The notes: generated by a model not told the origin, from the sequence alone. 64,000 bases of DNA from Capnocytophaga granulosa ATCC 51502 (GCF_000411115.1 NZ_KE150253.1:62001-126000); one strand, 5' to 3'. Numbered from the stretch's first letter, positions 1 to 9,179 are shown. Program-made: numbers and translations.

Positions 1-488
1 CAATACTTCGGGATACATAGCAGGGGTCAGGTGACCTATCTTGAGGTTACCCCCTGCGGTCTTGCCATAGCCATAGCCTACCTCCAAAAGGGAGTAACGG
101 CTGGCATACCATACAGTGGTGCCTTTGAGCCGTACTTGTACTTTCGCTCCTACAGGGTACTCTCCGTAAAGGCCTTTTTTATCAATGGAAACGGCAATAG
201 TGCCCGACTTATCAGCGGCTTGCACATATATTTTCTTATAGAAATTCCCCCCTTCATCGCTGGAGATTACATAGCCTTCGAAGGCATCGTTTTCCTCATA
301 GGTAGCAAAGGAGGTAGTCGCCTTTGCTCTAAGGGCTTCATAGCTTATGGTACGTCCACTGAAAGCCTTGGCCTTGGCAACTTGCTCAGCGGCAAGGGCT
401 GCCGTATCGGGAGTATCAAAACCTGAAACCTTGCTACAGGAAACACTTAGTGCGATAGGTAGGATAGCAAGTAATATCTTTTTCATGT
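1..488 (-). CDS. DUF5689-type lipoprotein (N-terminal part, runs off the window)
   Basis: The reading frame opens at 488 with MKKILLAILPIALSVSC and stays open to the window edge, so the C-terminus is missing. The signal peptide ends in a lipobox (SVSC), which predicts a lipid-anchored protein. The following region contains SSDEGGNFYKKIYVQ and a basic, glycine-rich stretch resembling the OB-like DUF5689 domain of Bacteroidota. It lies 17 bases downstream of the TonB-dependent receptor gene on the same strand. In this phylum DUF5689 proteins commonly follow such receptors, often with a nuclease or phosphatase gene next. A role as surface or periplasmic partner of the receptor is inferred; the substrate is unknown. 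Confidence 0.6.
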
Positions 489-504
489 CATTTACGTTTT
501 AGCA

Positions 505-3252
505 TTACAAACTTAAGGTTACATTTAGGTAAAAAGAGGTGCCATATCCTGTGAAATACTTATTGCCAAAGGTAGGATAGCCACTCTTGCGGTCTTTGAT
601 CATAGCCTGGTAATCACCCTTGCGTGCTTGCTCGAAGCCGTTGCTCTTATATTGGGTATTCAGTAGGTTATTGACACTGGCAAAGACGTTGAGGAAATTC
701 CCCTTGATACGCCAAGATTTGCCGGCGGTAGCATTGAGTAAAAACAATCCTGGTAGGCGTTCTTGGTGCAAAAGATTACGTACGGTATCCTCATCAATAT
801 TGGTATAACGGCTACCTGTATTGGGATCAAGGTAGATGTTCTCCGTACGCAAGCTAGGGGCGATACCTATGTAATTCTTATCAAAATAATTGGCCGTAAG
901 GGCTACCCACCAGTAGTGAGGGCTTTGGTACTCTATGCCTAAGGAATACACATGCTCAGGGGCTTGGCCTGCATGGTAGTCCTTGAGGTAGCTCACAATA
1001 GGCTCACTCACCAAGCGCTTGTCGGAGGACTGGAACAAGAGCGGATTGTTAGTATAGGTGTATTGGTTGAGTGATACCACCGCAGAGGCTTTCCAAGAGG
1101 CGGTAAGGTCGTATTCTGCACCTAATTCCATACCAAAATGGAGCTTTTCAGCATCCAGCATGGTCTGGGTAAGAAAACCAGCTGACTCATCACCTAAGCG
1201 GGATTGGGTAAAGAAATAGCTCTTTTCGCTGCTGTGCTTTATCTGTGTGGCATAGCCTGTAAGTCGTGCCTTGAACGATGGAATGCGAATGATGTAACTA
1301 CCATCCCATGTAAGTTGGCTCTCAGGTTGTATACGAGCCGGAAGTATGGAGTTAGAGTTACGAATATTTACAAAAACGTTGTTGAGCGGTTGGGCTTCTT
1401 CAAAATACCCCGTGTTGAACTGGAGGATATGCCTACCTGTGATGCTGTACGTAAGGCCTGCCTTAGTACTTATCGTATTGAAATAGCGTTGTCCACTCAT
1501 TCCTTTGGAATCGGTATAGACAGAGTTGTCGGCAAACATACCTTCGCGCTCATAATCCGTATGGGCAACACGGCCTGCTACATAGAAGTCGGCACGGCCA
1601 TACTTGAAGCGCAACTGTCCAAAGACATGAGCACGCTGAGTGTGGGTCTTGTAGTAGTATTGGTATTTGTCGCCTACCCCAAGGCGTAGGTTTTCTGCCG
1701 TATCATAGTTATCTCCTGAGAAATAACTCTTATTGAGGAAATATTGTCCCCCCAATAGGTCGTTGATTTGAGCATAGTTCTCGGTACCAATATGCTGATA
1801 GGAAATACCACCGTTAAGGGTGATATTGGGGGTGAGCCTAGTGCTTCCCAATATGTTGGCTGTAAGAGTTTGAGTGTCAATAACATCTTCGCTGAGGGCA
1901 AACATGCTTTCGCCGCCTGCAAGACTATTGGCCAAATAGAGTTTGTCCCATTCCAATTGTTTATGAGAATAGAAATAATCAATCTGCTGAGCAGTTTTGT
2001 TCCATGCCAAGGGGTCGCCCTCGCCTATTTGGGCATCATACATATTATAAAAATAAGTAGGCATATTGGTATAATAGGTAGGCTCAGGGTTTTGGGATTT
2101 CACATATTGCAAACGGGTATCTCCTACTTGCCCCAACTGATAACCCAAGTGAGCGGTGAGTTTGGTATTTCCCTTTTGGTAGGTATTGGAGAGGACAAAG
2201 AGTGGTTCGGCGATGCGCTTCATCTTGGCATTGCGCAACGCTCCTGCCTGATAGCCCCAATTGGGGTTGTAGTTCCTACCGCCCAAAGCGATGGCCTCTT
2301 GAGTTAGAGGAGCAGACTTGCCGCGGTTGTTATAGGAGAAGATTCCCATCAGGTTGGTCTTGAAGTAAGGACTGGCCTTATATTCTACCGCTGCCGCAGC
2401 CCCATAGGCCTGATAGACCATACCTTCGGTGTTGGGGACAAGGAATGTTTTGCCATTGCCTCCACGATAAGAGCCTGAAACCATATAGCCCCAGCCACTG
2501 GGGAGGGTTCCTGTATTGTAGGTAACCATACCACGCCCAAAGTAGTTGCGGTTGGTAGCAGTTCCTGTGATACGTAGGCCATTGCGCAACTCCGAAGGTG
2601 CAATCGTATAGGAAGTATTACCGAATACCCCTCCGAAATCACTCTCTGAGGCGCCTACTCCTGTGATAATCACTTGGCCACGCATGGCATCGTTAAGTCC
2701 GCCCCAGTTACTCCATTGAGGGCGGCCGGTCTCTACCTTGTTCATGGTAACCCCATTGACTAAGACCGTAGCGGCATTGCTCTGATAGCCACGAGGGCGG
2801 TAGAACACCGAACTAAAGTCATAGGCCGCACGGCGAAAATACAAGTCTTGAGAGGATTGTAGAAAGCCAGATATCATCTCAGGATTACCTTCCTCATCGT
2901 CCAACTGCTCGTCGGAGATACTTATGGTGTTATCTATCTGTTGGGCTGCTTGCGTATGGTTTTCCTTTTCCAATACAATAGTGGGTAGCTCCATAGCCGA
3001 GAGCAGCTCCACAGGCATCTTCTTTGTTAGATAGCCCTTAGCTGTCACCTCCAAGGTATAGAGTCCCTTGGGAAGGAGCAGTTCAAACTCCCCCCTGAAA
3101 TCACTCACGGTATGCTGTTCTTGTCCTTCTACCACGATACGAGCCTCTGGCAAAGCTGTTTTTCCGTCACTAACGTTTCCTTTTAGAGGAACATGCTGCG
3201 AGAAGGCAAGGCTACAAGTGAGCATAAAGAAAGAAAAAATCAATGATTTCAT
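505..3252 (-). CDS. TonB-dependent outer membrane receptor
   Basis: Predicted 915-residue outer-membrane receptor. I start it at 3252 (MKSLIFSFFMLTCSLAFSQ), which gives a clean signal peptide; an upstream in-frame start at 3306 would add 18 unlikely residues. After the signal comes a carboxypeptidase-regulatory-like beta-sandwich (about residues 22-95, PLKGNVSDGKTALPEARIVV). A plug domain follows near residues 140-235 (VLVNGVTMNK and VIITGVGASESDFGG), then a long barrel rich in aromatic strands ending in YLNVTLSL. The family imports large or scarce substrates using TonB energy; the substrate cannot be read here. The DUF5689 lipoprotein gene lies directly downstream and is probably co-transcribed. 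A minus-strand TAATTTTG -7-like box lies at 3304-3311, without a clear -33 partner. Confidence 0.9.
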   Translation of the reverse strand: MKSLIFSFFMLTCSLAFSQHVPLKGNVSDGKTALPEARIVVEGQEQHTVSDFRGEFELLLPKGLYTLEVTAKGYLTKKMPVELLSAMELPTIVLEKENHTQAAQQIDNTISISDEQLDDEEGNPEMISGFLQSSQDLYFRRAAYDFSSVFYRPRGYQSNAATVLVNGVTMNKVETGRPQWSNWGGLNDAMRGQVIITGVGASESDFGGVFGNTSYTIAPSELRNGLRITGTATNRNYFGRGMVTYNTGTLPSGWGYMVSGSYRGGNGKTFLVPNTEGMVYQAYGAAAAVEYKASPYFKTNLMGIFSYNNRGKSAPLTQEAIALGGRNYNPNWGYQAGALRNAKMKRIAEPLFVLSNTYQKGNTKLTAHLGYQLGQVGDTRLQYVKSQNPEPTYYTNMPTYFYNMYDAQIGEGDPLAWNKTAQQIDYFYSHKQLEWDKLYLANSLAGGESMFALSEDVIDTQTLTANILGSTRLTPNITLNGGISYQHIGTENYAQINDLLGGQYFLNKSYFSGDNYDTAENLRLGVGDKYQYYYKTHTQRAHVFGQLRFKYGRADFYVAGRVAHTDYEREGMFADNSVYTDSKGMSGQRYFNTISTKAGLTYSITGRHILQFNTGYFEEAQPLNNVFVNIRNSNSILPARIQPESQLTWDGSYIIRIPSFKARLTGYATQIKHSSEKSYFFTQSRLGDESAGFLTQTMLDAEKLHFGMELGAEYDLTASWKASAVVSLNQYTYTNNPLLFQSSDKRLVSEPIVSYLKDYHAGQAPEHVYSLGIEYQSPHYWWVALTANYFDKNYIGIAPSLRTENIYLDPNTGSRYTNIDEDTVRNLLHQERLPGLFLLNATAGKSWRIKGNFLNVFASVNNLLNTQYKSNGFEQARKGDYQAMIKDRKSGYPTFGNKYFTGYGTSFYLNVTLSL

Positions 3253-3368
3253 TACGTTTTTTATTAAAAATGAGAACATTAAAAGTATATAAATTTGCTT
3301 GTACAAAATTACTCTTTTTTTTCTTAATAAACTATTTTAAAGTGTTAAAAATTAAATATTCTTTTCAC

Positions 3369-4325
3369 CTACAAATCAATAAGAGTAAAGCCAACTCCTA
3401 CAACGGTTTGCTTATAGTTATAGTCAATTAAAGAGTCTCCATAGCCGTGAGACGCTTGTAGGAAAAGGCGTAGATCTCGGTTAAGAGGTACGACCCAAGA
3501 AGCCTCTATATGTGCGCGATTATGCTTGAGATTGAGGTTGTTACGCATAGAGATAGAAAGGGCTGTTTTGCCAATAGGAATAATGGAGGTAAGTCGGCAA
3601 CGGCCAATGTAGTCCTCTATTTGGGGATTATCGTCTTCTACAGTGGTTTCAGTAAATCTTCTCCAGAGTTGGAAATTGAAAGTTACCCTCTCCCACTTGC
3701 CCAAGGCTATTAGGATAAAGCGGTTCCAACTTCGCGAATGAGACGCTTCCTTGCCATTGGACTGGTGATTGATAGAAAGACCAAGCATTTTGAGCTTGAG
3801 ATTACCTGCGGAAAAGTTGATCGGATAGGTAAAAATCAGTTCGGGTTCGTAGTTTAGTTCCCTAAAAGGGCGTGAAAGGCCTCCGTTGTACATCTGCCAG
3901 TAGGCCTGTTGGGTAAAGGCTACCCATACATCGCCTTTGGCAAAAGCATCTTGTAGGATCTTGGTTTTGAGGCTCACTTGGAATTTGAGTTCTACATTTT
4001 GGTATTTACGAGACTCAGGTATAGGGCGCTGAGGGTTGAGGCTTTGTGGCTGTTTGGTAGGACAATCAGTAAAGCGTACAGGCATGATATACATGGGTTG
4101 GTACTCCATGATATGGAATGTACCTCGCTGATCCTGACGATCCAGCTCCCAGCTTTTGGACAAAGCGCGTTCTATATTAGCATCTGTAGCGGCAGTGCTG
4201 ATGGAGTAGGGTAGCGGTAGGATTGTATCTATAATAGTTGTCTTTTGGATTGTATCTGTTGCCGTTTCTTGGCATAGTCCCATAAAAGGGAAAAAGGAAA
4301 AGATAATAGGTAAAGAAAGTTTCAT
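3369..4325 (-). CDS. pldA: Outer membrane phospholipase A1
   Basis: Predicted 318-residue protein with a signal peptide (MKLSLPIIFSFFPFMGLCQ). The C-terminal two thirds look like a 12-strand OMPLA barrel. The catalytic signature is visible around residues 184-200: NHQSNG carries the His and Ser of the family, and SWNR carries the Asn of the Ser-His-Asn triad. It hydrolyses phospholipids in the outer leaflet of the outer membrane and needs calcium and dimerisation for activity (family knowledge). The N-terminal 90 residues are longer and more charged than in the enterobacterial enzyme. It stands alone on the minus strand, 117 bases from the receptor gene, with a tRNA promoter diverging from its 5' side. 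Confidence 0.88.
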   Translation of the reverse strand: MKLSLPIIFSFFPFMGLCQETATDTIQKTTIIDTILPLPYSISTAATDANIERALSKSWELDRQDQRGTFHIMEYQPMYIMPVRFTDCPTKQPQSLNPQRPIPESRKYQNVELKFQVSLKTKILQDAFAKGDVWVAFTQQAYWQMYNGGLSRPFRELNYEPELIFTYPINFSAGNLKLKMLGLSINHQSNGKEASHSRSWNRFILIALGKWERVTFNFQLWRRFTETTVEDDNPQIEDYIGRCRLTSIIPIGKTALSISMRNNLNLKHNRAHIEASWVVPLNRDLRLFLQASHGYGDSLIDYNYKQTVVGVGFTLIDL

Positions 4326-4405
4326 TAATAGTGTTGAGTTTTTAATTTTGAGTTGCCACTCTGAGCACAGACTACCGCCTGCTGACTACTGACTACAGAA
4401 AATAT

Positions 4406-4436
4406 TTTGTCAGTTTCAAAAAAAGTTGTATCTTTG
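4406..4436 (+). promoter_or_regulatory. Bacteroidota-type promoter for tRNA-Gln
   Basis: TTTG at 4406-4409 and TATCTTTG at 4429-4436 are separated by 19 bases. This matches the Bacteroidota primary sigma consensus TTTG-N19-TAnnTTTG. The tRNA begins 17 bases downstream of the -7 box. Confidence 0.8.
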
Positions 4437-4452
4437 CCCCCGCAAATAGCGA

Positions 4453-4523
4453 TGGTCTATGGTGTAATGGTAACACGACAGATTCTGGCTCTGTAATTCA
4501 AGGTTCGAGTCCTTGTAGACCAA
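4453..4523 (+). tRNA. tRNA-Gln (anticodon CTG)
   Basis: All four arms fold. The acceptor TGGTCTA pairs with TAGACCA. The D stem is GTGT/ACAC with loop AATGGTA. The anticodon stem ACAGA/TCTGT closes loop TTCTGGC, which places CTG at positions 34-36. The T stem CAAGG/CCTTG carries loop TTCGAGT. The discriminator is A and the 3' CCA is not encoded. Anticodon CTG reads CAG (Gln). A promoter lies just upstream and a hairpin downstream, so it is an independent transcript. Confidence 0.93.
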
Positions 4524-4530
4524 CAAATTA

Positions 4531-4570
4531 AGTGAAAAGTGAATAGTGAAAAACTATTCACTTTTTCACT
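4531..4570. terminator. Hairpin made of AGTGAAA heptamers, tRNA/glsA convergent ends
   Basis: AGTGAAAAGTGAATAGT (4531-4547) pairs with ACTATTCACTTTTTCACT (4553-4570) with a 5-base loop and one bulge. It lies between the 3' end of the tRNA and the convergent glutaminase gene and is followed by TTTTCATTTTT. It probably terminates transcription in both directions. Confidence 0.6.
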
Positions 4571-4583
4571 TTTCATTTTTCTC

Positions 4584-5510
4584 TTAAAATACAGATATCT
4601 GTGTTTGCATAGTAAAACCTTCTAAGAACTTCACTCCGCGGTAGGAGTTGCCTTTTTCGTTCAGGCGTGGACTCCATACAGCTATGGCGTAGTGCCCAGG
4701 CATGATAGCGACGATACCCCCACCGACACCACTCTTGCCAGGGAGACCTACACGGAAGGCAAATTCGCCCGATTCGTCATAGAACCCACAAGTCTGCATG
4801 ATGGCATTGATACGCTTGGTATAGACATGGGGGAGGATACGCTGCTGGCCATGTAGGGTGATACCATCATTGGCCAAGAAAGTAAATATATAGGCCAAGG
4901 ACTCACAAGTAAGCTCTATCGAACAGAGCTTAAAGTAGAAATCCAACACTCGCTCTGGCTCATTCTCTATATTCCCTAACGATTTTATATAATAACACAA
5001 CGCAAAATTGCGGTAACCCACTTCCTTCTCGGAGGCGGCAATCTCCTCAGAATAGTTGATGGTAGGATCATTGGCCAATTGGCGAACGAACTTGATAAAC
5101 TCTTCTTCGGCATTCTTGAAATGGGAGAGCAGTATATCACAAATGACAATCGCTCCTGCGTTGATCAGTGGGTTACGGGGGATTCCATTGTTGGCCTCCA
5201 GCTGCAAAAGCGAGTTAAACGAAGTTCCTGAAGGCTCCACCGATACCCGTTCCCAAATACTATCTCCAAAAATATCGTACGCCATAGAGAGTGACAGCAC
5301 TTTGGCTATACTCTGTATAGAAAATTTTTCTTGATAATCCCCAATACCAAAGGTTTTCCCGCTGAGGGTATGGATGGCAATGCCAAACTTATCAGGGCTG
5401 ACATTGAGCAATTCGGGAATATAGGTAGGTATTTTCCCTATGTTTTTCCCCTGATACACTTTGTTATAGATACCTGTGATGGTTTTGGCATAAGCCGTTT
5501 GCTCGTTCAT
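4584..5510 (-). CDS. glsA: Glutaminase A
   Basis: Predicted 308-residue enzyme of the beta-lactamase-like glutaminase family. It hydrolyses glutamine to glutamate and ammonia. The catalytic Ser-x-x-Lys is in FSIQSIAKVLSLSMA near residue 85, and the conserved NPLINAGAIV and GKSGVGGGI segments are present. The length is normal for the family, there is no signal peptide, so it is cytoplasmic. It is followed by the tRNA-associated hairpin and lies 31 bases downstream of kdsA on the same strand. Co-transcription with kdsA is possible but without obvious functional link. Confidence 0.95.
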   Translation of the reverse strand: MNEQTAYAKTITGIYNKVYQGKNIGKIPTYIPELLNVSPDKFGIAIHTLSGKTFGIGDYQEKFSIQSIAKVLSLSMAYDIFGDSIWERVSVEPSGTSFNSLLQLEANNGIPRNPLINAGAIVICDILLSHFKNAEEEFIKFVRQLANDPTINYSEEIAASEKEVGYRNFALCYYIKSLGNIENEPERVLDFYFKLCSIELTCESLAYIFTFLANDGITLHGQQRILPHVYTKRINAIMQTCGFYDESGEFAFRVGLPGKSGVGGGIVAIMPGHYAIAVWSPRLNEKGNSYRGVKFLEGFTMQTQISVF

Positions 5511-5541
5511 GATGATAGTAATTAGTTGGTATAGTGTGTTT

Positions 5542-6327
5542 TTACTTAAAAGTGTTGATTGTCTGTCGGATAGCCACTAGTCGGGTCAAGAGGCCTTCGA
5601 GGAGGTCAAGGTGAAGCATATTAGCCCCATCACTTTTGGCGTTGGCAGGGTCAAAATGGGTCTCTATGAAGATGCCATCTACTCCATTGACCACCCCAGC
5701 ACGGGCGATGGTCTCAATCATTTCAGGGCGACCACCCGTTACTCCTGAACTTTGGTTGGGCTGTTGCAGAGAGTGGGTAACGTCCAGAATGACGGGGGCA
5801 TATTGTTTCATAGTCGGGATACCGCGGAAATCCACGATCATATCCTGATAGCCGAACATGGTTCCCCTATCGGTGATATACACCTTATCATTGCCGCTGT
5901 CCAAGACCTTCTGTACGGCATGCTTCATACTCTCAGGACTCATAAACTGTCCCTTTTTGAGATTGACTGTTTTGCCTGTTTTGGCTGCTGCCACTACAAG
6001 GTCGGTTTGTCTGACTAAGAATGCAGGAATTTGTAGGACATCTACATACTCGGCCGCCATAGCCGCGTCGCTTACCTCATGAATATCGGTTACAGTAGGC
6101 ACGCCAAAGGTTTGGGAGACCTTTTGGAGTATCTTCAGCGCTTTCTCGTCGCCTATACCCGTAAAAGAGTCTATACGGCTGCGATTGGCCTTTTTGAAAC
6201 TACCCTTGAAAATATAGGGAATCTCTAGTTTCTGAGTGATTTTTACAATTTTATCGGCTATACGCATAGCCATTTCCTCACCTTCTATGGCACAAGGGCC
6301 AGCCATGAGGAGAAAGTTATCCTTCAT
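5542..6327 (-). CDS. kdsA: 3-deoxy-8-phosphooctulonate synthase
   Basis: Predicted 261-residue cytoplasmic enzyme condensing phosphoenolpyruvate with arabinose 5-phosphate to make KDO 8-phosphate, the first committed step to KDO of lipopolysaccharide. The start carries the family signature GPCAIEGEEMAMRIAD. FKGSFKKANRSRIDSFTG (PEP/A5P binding) and DVTHSLQQPNQSSGVTGG follow in the expected order. The length matches the family, slightly shorter than E. coli. A long array of TTAGTTG-type heptamers fills the upstream region. Confidence 0.95.
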   Translation of the reverse strand: MKDNFLLMAGPCAIEGEEMAMRIADKIVKITQKLEIPYIFKGSFKKANRSRIDSFTGIGDEKALKILQKVSQTFGVPTVTDIHEVSDAAMAAEYVDVLQIPAFLVRQTDLVVAAAKTGKTVNLKKGQFMSPESMKHAVQKVLDSGNDKVYITDRGTMFGYQDMIVDFRGIPTMKQYAPVILDVTHSLQQPNQSSGVTGGRPEMIETIARAGVVNGVDGIFIETHFDPANAKSDGANMLHLDLLEGLLTRLVAIRQTINTFK

Positions 6328-6480
6328 AGTTGTTAGTTATTAGTTGTTAGTTGTTAGTTGTTAGTTATTAGTTATTAGTTGTTAGTTATTAGTTGTTAGT
6401 TTTCAGTTATTAGTTTTTAGTTGTTAGTCTCTAATCACTAACCACTAACCACTAATCACTATTTACTAACCACTAACCAC
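6328..6480. repeat. Heptamer array upstream of kdsA (TTAGTTG / TTAGTTA units)
   Basis: About 150 bases read as consecutive 7-base units such as TTAGTTG and TTAGTTA (6329-6428), then ACTAACC and ACTAATC (6430-6480). The two halves are near reverse complements, so the array can fold on itself. No ORF or recognised promoter lies inside. Confidence 0.8.
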
Positions 6481-6483
6481 TCT

Positions 6484-7185
6484 TTATTCGTCTCTGCTGC
6501 TTCCCATGAGTCTATAGACCCAGTAAAGGAGTTGGGCGAGGGAGCCGAGGGCAGCTACTACATAGGTACGGGCAGCCCACTTGAGGGAGTCCTCTGCACC
6601 GGCGTATTCCTCACGGGTAACCATGTTCTTGCTCTTAAGCCAAGCCAAAGCGCGATTGCTTGCATCATACTCCACTGGGAGGGTGATGAGGGTAAAGAGC
6701 GTGGTAATAGCGAAAAGGGCTACCCCTACTACGGCTATCCAATAGCCAAAGCCCATCTTGGCTGCTGCTCCTAAGACAAACCCTACAATAATGAGTATAT
6801 TGGAGAGGTTGGAGGAGATGTTGACCGCTGGAACGAGCTTAGAACGAAGGTTCAGCCAAGCGTAGGCCTGGGCATGTTGTACCGCATGGCCACACTCATG
6901 AGCGGCAACGGCAGCCGCAGCTGCATTACGCTGGTTATATACTGCCTCGCTTAGGTTTACTGTTTTGTCTATGGGATTATAGTGGTCAGTAAGCTGACCA
7001 GGAACATGGGTTACCCTCACATCGTAGATGCCATTGTCATGGAGCATCTTCTCGGCGATTTCCTTACCGCTCATTCCATTGCGTAGTTGCACTTGAGAGT
7101 AGTGTGCAAACTTACTTTGTAGGCGGTTACTCACCAACCAACTGGCCAAAAATATGGCGCCTAAAATTACGTAGTATAAAATCAT
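6484..7185 (-). CDS. YugP-like zinc metallopeptidase, membrane-bound
   Basis: Predicted 233-residue protein of the Zn-peptidase-2 (YugP) family. An N-terminal membrane segment (VILGAIFLASWLVSN) is followed by the zinc-binding HECGHAVQH near residue 95. Two to three further hydrophobic segments follow (IIVGFVLGAAAKMG, IAVVGVALFAITTLFTLI) and the family's PVEYDASNRAL near residue 170. The active site presumably faces the membrane interface; the substrate is not established for the family. It begins 16 bases downstream of cysD on the same strand, so the two may share a transcript. Confidence 0.9.
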   Translation of the reverse strand: MILYYVILGAIFLASWLVSNRLQSKFAHYSQVQLRNGMSGKEIAEKMLHDNGIYDVRVTHVPGQLTDHYNPIDKTVNLSEAVYNQRNAAAAAVAAHECGHAVQHAQAYAWLNLRSKLVPAVNISSNLSNILIIVGFVLGAAAKMGFGYWIAVVGVALFAITTLFTLITLPVEYDASNRALAWLKSKNMVTREEYAGAEDSLKWAARTYVVAALGSLAQLLYWVYRLMGSSRDE

Positions 7186-7201
7186 ATTTAATTGTTAATC
7201 A

Positions 7202-8095
7202 TTAGAAATAGCCTCCTTTTTTCCTATCCTCCATGGCGGCTTCGGTAACGCGGTCGTCAATGCGGGTTTCGCCACGTTCGGAGATACGGGAGGCGGATAT
7301 TTCTCTTACCACTTCCTCAAGGGTAGCAGCGTTGCTCTCCACGGCAGCCGTACAAGTCATATCACCTACGGTGCGGTAGCGGACACGCTTGTTGAGGATT
7401 TGGTCGTTTTCGTCTATCTGGATAAAGGGGGAGACAGCAATCAGGCGACCTTCGTGCTCAATCACGTCCCTATTGTGGGCAAAATAGATAGAAGGCAGTG
7501 CGATGTTTTCCTGTTGGATATAGCTCCATACGTCTAACTCTGTCCAGTTGGAGATAGGGAATACACGTACATTTTCTCCCTTGTGGATACGTCCGTTGTA
7601 GATGTTCCACAGTTCGGGTCGTTGGAGCTTGGGATCCCATTGGCCAAACTCGTCACGAACGGAGAAGAAGCGTTCTTTGGCACGTGCTTTTTCCTCATCA
7701 CGGCGGGCACCCCCTATACAAGCGTCAAACTGGAACTCCTCAATGGTGTCCAAAAGGGTGTGGGTTTGTAGCCAGTTGCGAGAGGCAAACTTGCCCTTAG
7801 GTTCGGTCAGTCCCTTCGCCTTGATGGTATCTTCCACTTGGCGAACAATAAGCTCCGCCCCGATGCGCTTAGCTAAGGCATCACGGTAGGCAATCGCTTC
7901 AGGGAAGTTGTGTCCTGTATCGATATGTACCAAAGGAAAAGGAATCTTCATAGGGGCAAAGGCCTTGATAGCCAAGTGCACTAAGGTAATAGAGTCCTTG
8001 CCGCCGCTGAACAGCAGGGCAGGACGCTCGAACTGCGCGGCTACTTCGCGCATGATATAAATACTTTCTGCTTCTAATTGCTTGAGATGATTCAT
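7202..8095 (-). CDS. cysD: Sulfate adenylyltransferase subunit 2
   Basis: Predicted 297-residue subunit of ATP sulfurylase, which activates sulfate to adenosine 5'-phosphosulfate. The PP-loop LLFSGGKDSITLVHLA is near residue 28. GGARRDEEKARAKERFFS and the C-terminal RISERGETRIDDR block are characteristic of CysD. The length is close to that of E. coli CysD (about 300). The GTPase partner CysN normally follows; here the next gene is a zinc protease, so cysN must lie elsewhere or be absent. Confidence 0.93.
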   Translation of the reverse strand: MNHLKQLEAESIYIMREVAAQFERPALLFSGGKDSITLVHLAIKAFAPMKIPFPLVHIDTGHNFPEAIAYRDALAKRIGAELIVRQVEDTIKAKGLTEPKGKFASRNWLQTHTLLDTIEEFQFDACIGGARRDEEKARAKERFFSVRDEFGQWDPKLQRPELWNIYNGRIHKGENVRVFPISNWTELDVWSYIQQENIALPSIYFAHNRDVIEHEGRLIAVSPFIQIDENDQILNKRVRYRTVGDMTCTAAVESNAATLEEVVREISASRISERGETRIDDRVTEAAMEDRKKGGYF

Positions 8096-8151
8096 TGTTA
8101 ATGATCAATGATTAATGATTAATGACAAGTGATTATTCTTTACTTTTCACT

Positions 8152-8586
8152 CTATTGGGTGATTCTAAATATGATAGGATAGTTATAGACAACATTTACA
8201 GGCTTGCCTCTTACTAAGCCTGGCGAGAGCTGAGGGAATCCGTCAAATATCCTACAGGCTTCTTCTTCTAAGAGGGGATTGGGATTACGTCCTTTAACTT
8301 CTTTTATAGATAGATGCCCTTCTTTATCTATCCTGAGGGTTACTATTACTCTGCCTTCTATCTTTTTTTCTAAAGCCTCCTGAGGGTACCTATAATTCTC
8401 TATTACCCATTGGTATAAAAAATTCTTGAGAGGTATTTCCTTTGTTTCTCCTGTAAGGGTGTCTGTTTGTAAGTAATAAGGGTGTTTTTCTGTCAGGGCA
8501 AAAGGGATATCTTCTTCTTCCTGTGCTAGCAAGGGAAAAGAACTAAAAAAAATAGCTATAAAATATAGAATCCTACTTGTTTTCAT
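8152..8586 (-). CDS. Secreted TonB C-terminal-domain protein (copy 1)
   Basis: Predicted 144-residue protein with a cleavable signal peptide (ILYFIAIFFSSFPLLAQ). It then has a TonB C-terminal domain: YRYPQEALEKKIEGRVIV, IDKEGHLS, and the terminal VVYNYPIIFR. In classical TonB this domain contacts receptor TonB boxes, but here there is no retained membrane anchor or Pro-rich spacer, so it would be free in the periplasm. It is a tandem paralogue of the next gene upstream (8641-9069), about 80% similar. Its exact role is unknown. Confidence 0.8.
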   Translation of the reverse strand: MKTSRILYFIAIFFSSFPLLAQEEEDIPFALTEKHPYYLQTDTLTGETKEIPLKNFLYQWVIENYRYPQEALEKKIEGRVIVTLRIDKEGHLSIKEVKGRNPNPLLEEEACRIFDGFPQLSPGLVRGKPVNVVYNYPIIFRITQ

Positions 8587-8640
8587 AAAGCCTTTTAAGA
8601 AGTAAATTACAATTTATTTTCTACATATACAAGTCAGTGG

Positions 8641-9069
8641 TCAGTTGTCAAGTCTGAATACGATAGGATAGTTATAGACAACATTTACAGGCTTGCCTCT
8701 TAGTAAGGCTGGGGAGAGCTGAGGGAATCCGTCAAATATCCTACAGGCTTCTTCTTCCAAGAGGGGATTACGTCCGTATATCTTTTTTATAGAAAGATGC
8801 CCTTCTTTATCTATCCTAAGAGCTACTATTACTCTGCCTTGTATCTTTTTTTCTACAGCTTGCTGAGGGTACCTAAAATTCTTCATTACCCATTGGTCTA
8901 AAAAATTCTTGATAGGTATTTCCTTTGTTTCTCCTGTAAGGGTGTCTGTTTGTAAGTAATAAGAGTGTTTTTCTATCAGAACAAAAGGAATATCCTCTTC
9001 TTCTTGGGCATATAAGGAGAAAGCCCCAAAGACCATTCCTATAAGAAATAAATACCTAATAGCTGTCAT
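8641..9069 (-). CDS. Secreted TonB C-terminal-domain protein (copy 2)
   Basis: Tandem paralogue of 8152-8586. I start it at 9069 (MTAIRYLFLIGMVFGAFSLYAQ), which restores a signal peptide aligned with the paralogue. The longer frame from 9117 adds 16 residues from the intergenic region. The mature part EEEDIPFVLIEKHSYYLQTD and the TonB-like core (FRYPQQAVEKKIQGRVIV) align closely with copy 1, with a two-residue deletion (GRNPLLEEE against GRNPNPLLEEE). The pair arose by local duplication; function is unknown. Confidence 0.8.
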   Translation of the reverse strand: MTAIRYLFLIGMVFGAFSLYAQEEEDIPFVLIEKHSYYLQTDTLTGETKEIPIKNFLDQWVMKNFRYPQQAVEKKIQGRVIVALRIDKEGHLSIKKIYGRNPLLEEEACRIFDGFPQLSPALLRGKPVNVVYNYPIVFRLDN

Positions 9070-9144
9070 ATATTTCTGTATTGAAAGGCAAAAGTACAAT
9101 TTATTTTCTACATACACAAGTTAAGGAAGTGAAGAGTAAATAGT

Positions 9145-9179
9145 GAATAGTGAAAAGTGTTCTTCACTCTTCACTATTC
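9145..9179. terminator. Heptamer hairpin between BASS and TonB-like genes
   Basis: GAATAGTGAAAAGTG (9145-9159) pairs with CACTCTTCACTATTC (9165-9179), 14 of 15 positions, loop TTCTT, followed by GTTTTTCAC. It lies just past the 3' end of the BASS transporter gene, near the upstream region of the TonB-like gene. Confidence 0.5.

Noticed and set aside
1204..1689. 161-residue plus-strand open frame inside the TonB receptor gene
   Set aside because: It is antisense to a strongly supported receptor, with no family similarity; the same applies to other long antisense frames such as 1768-2307 and 27908-28384.
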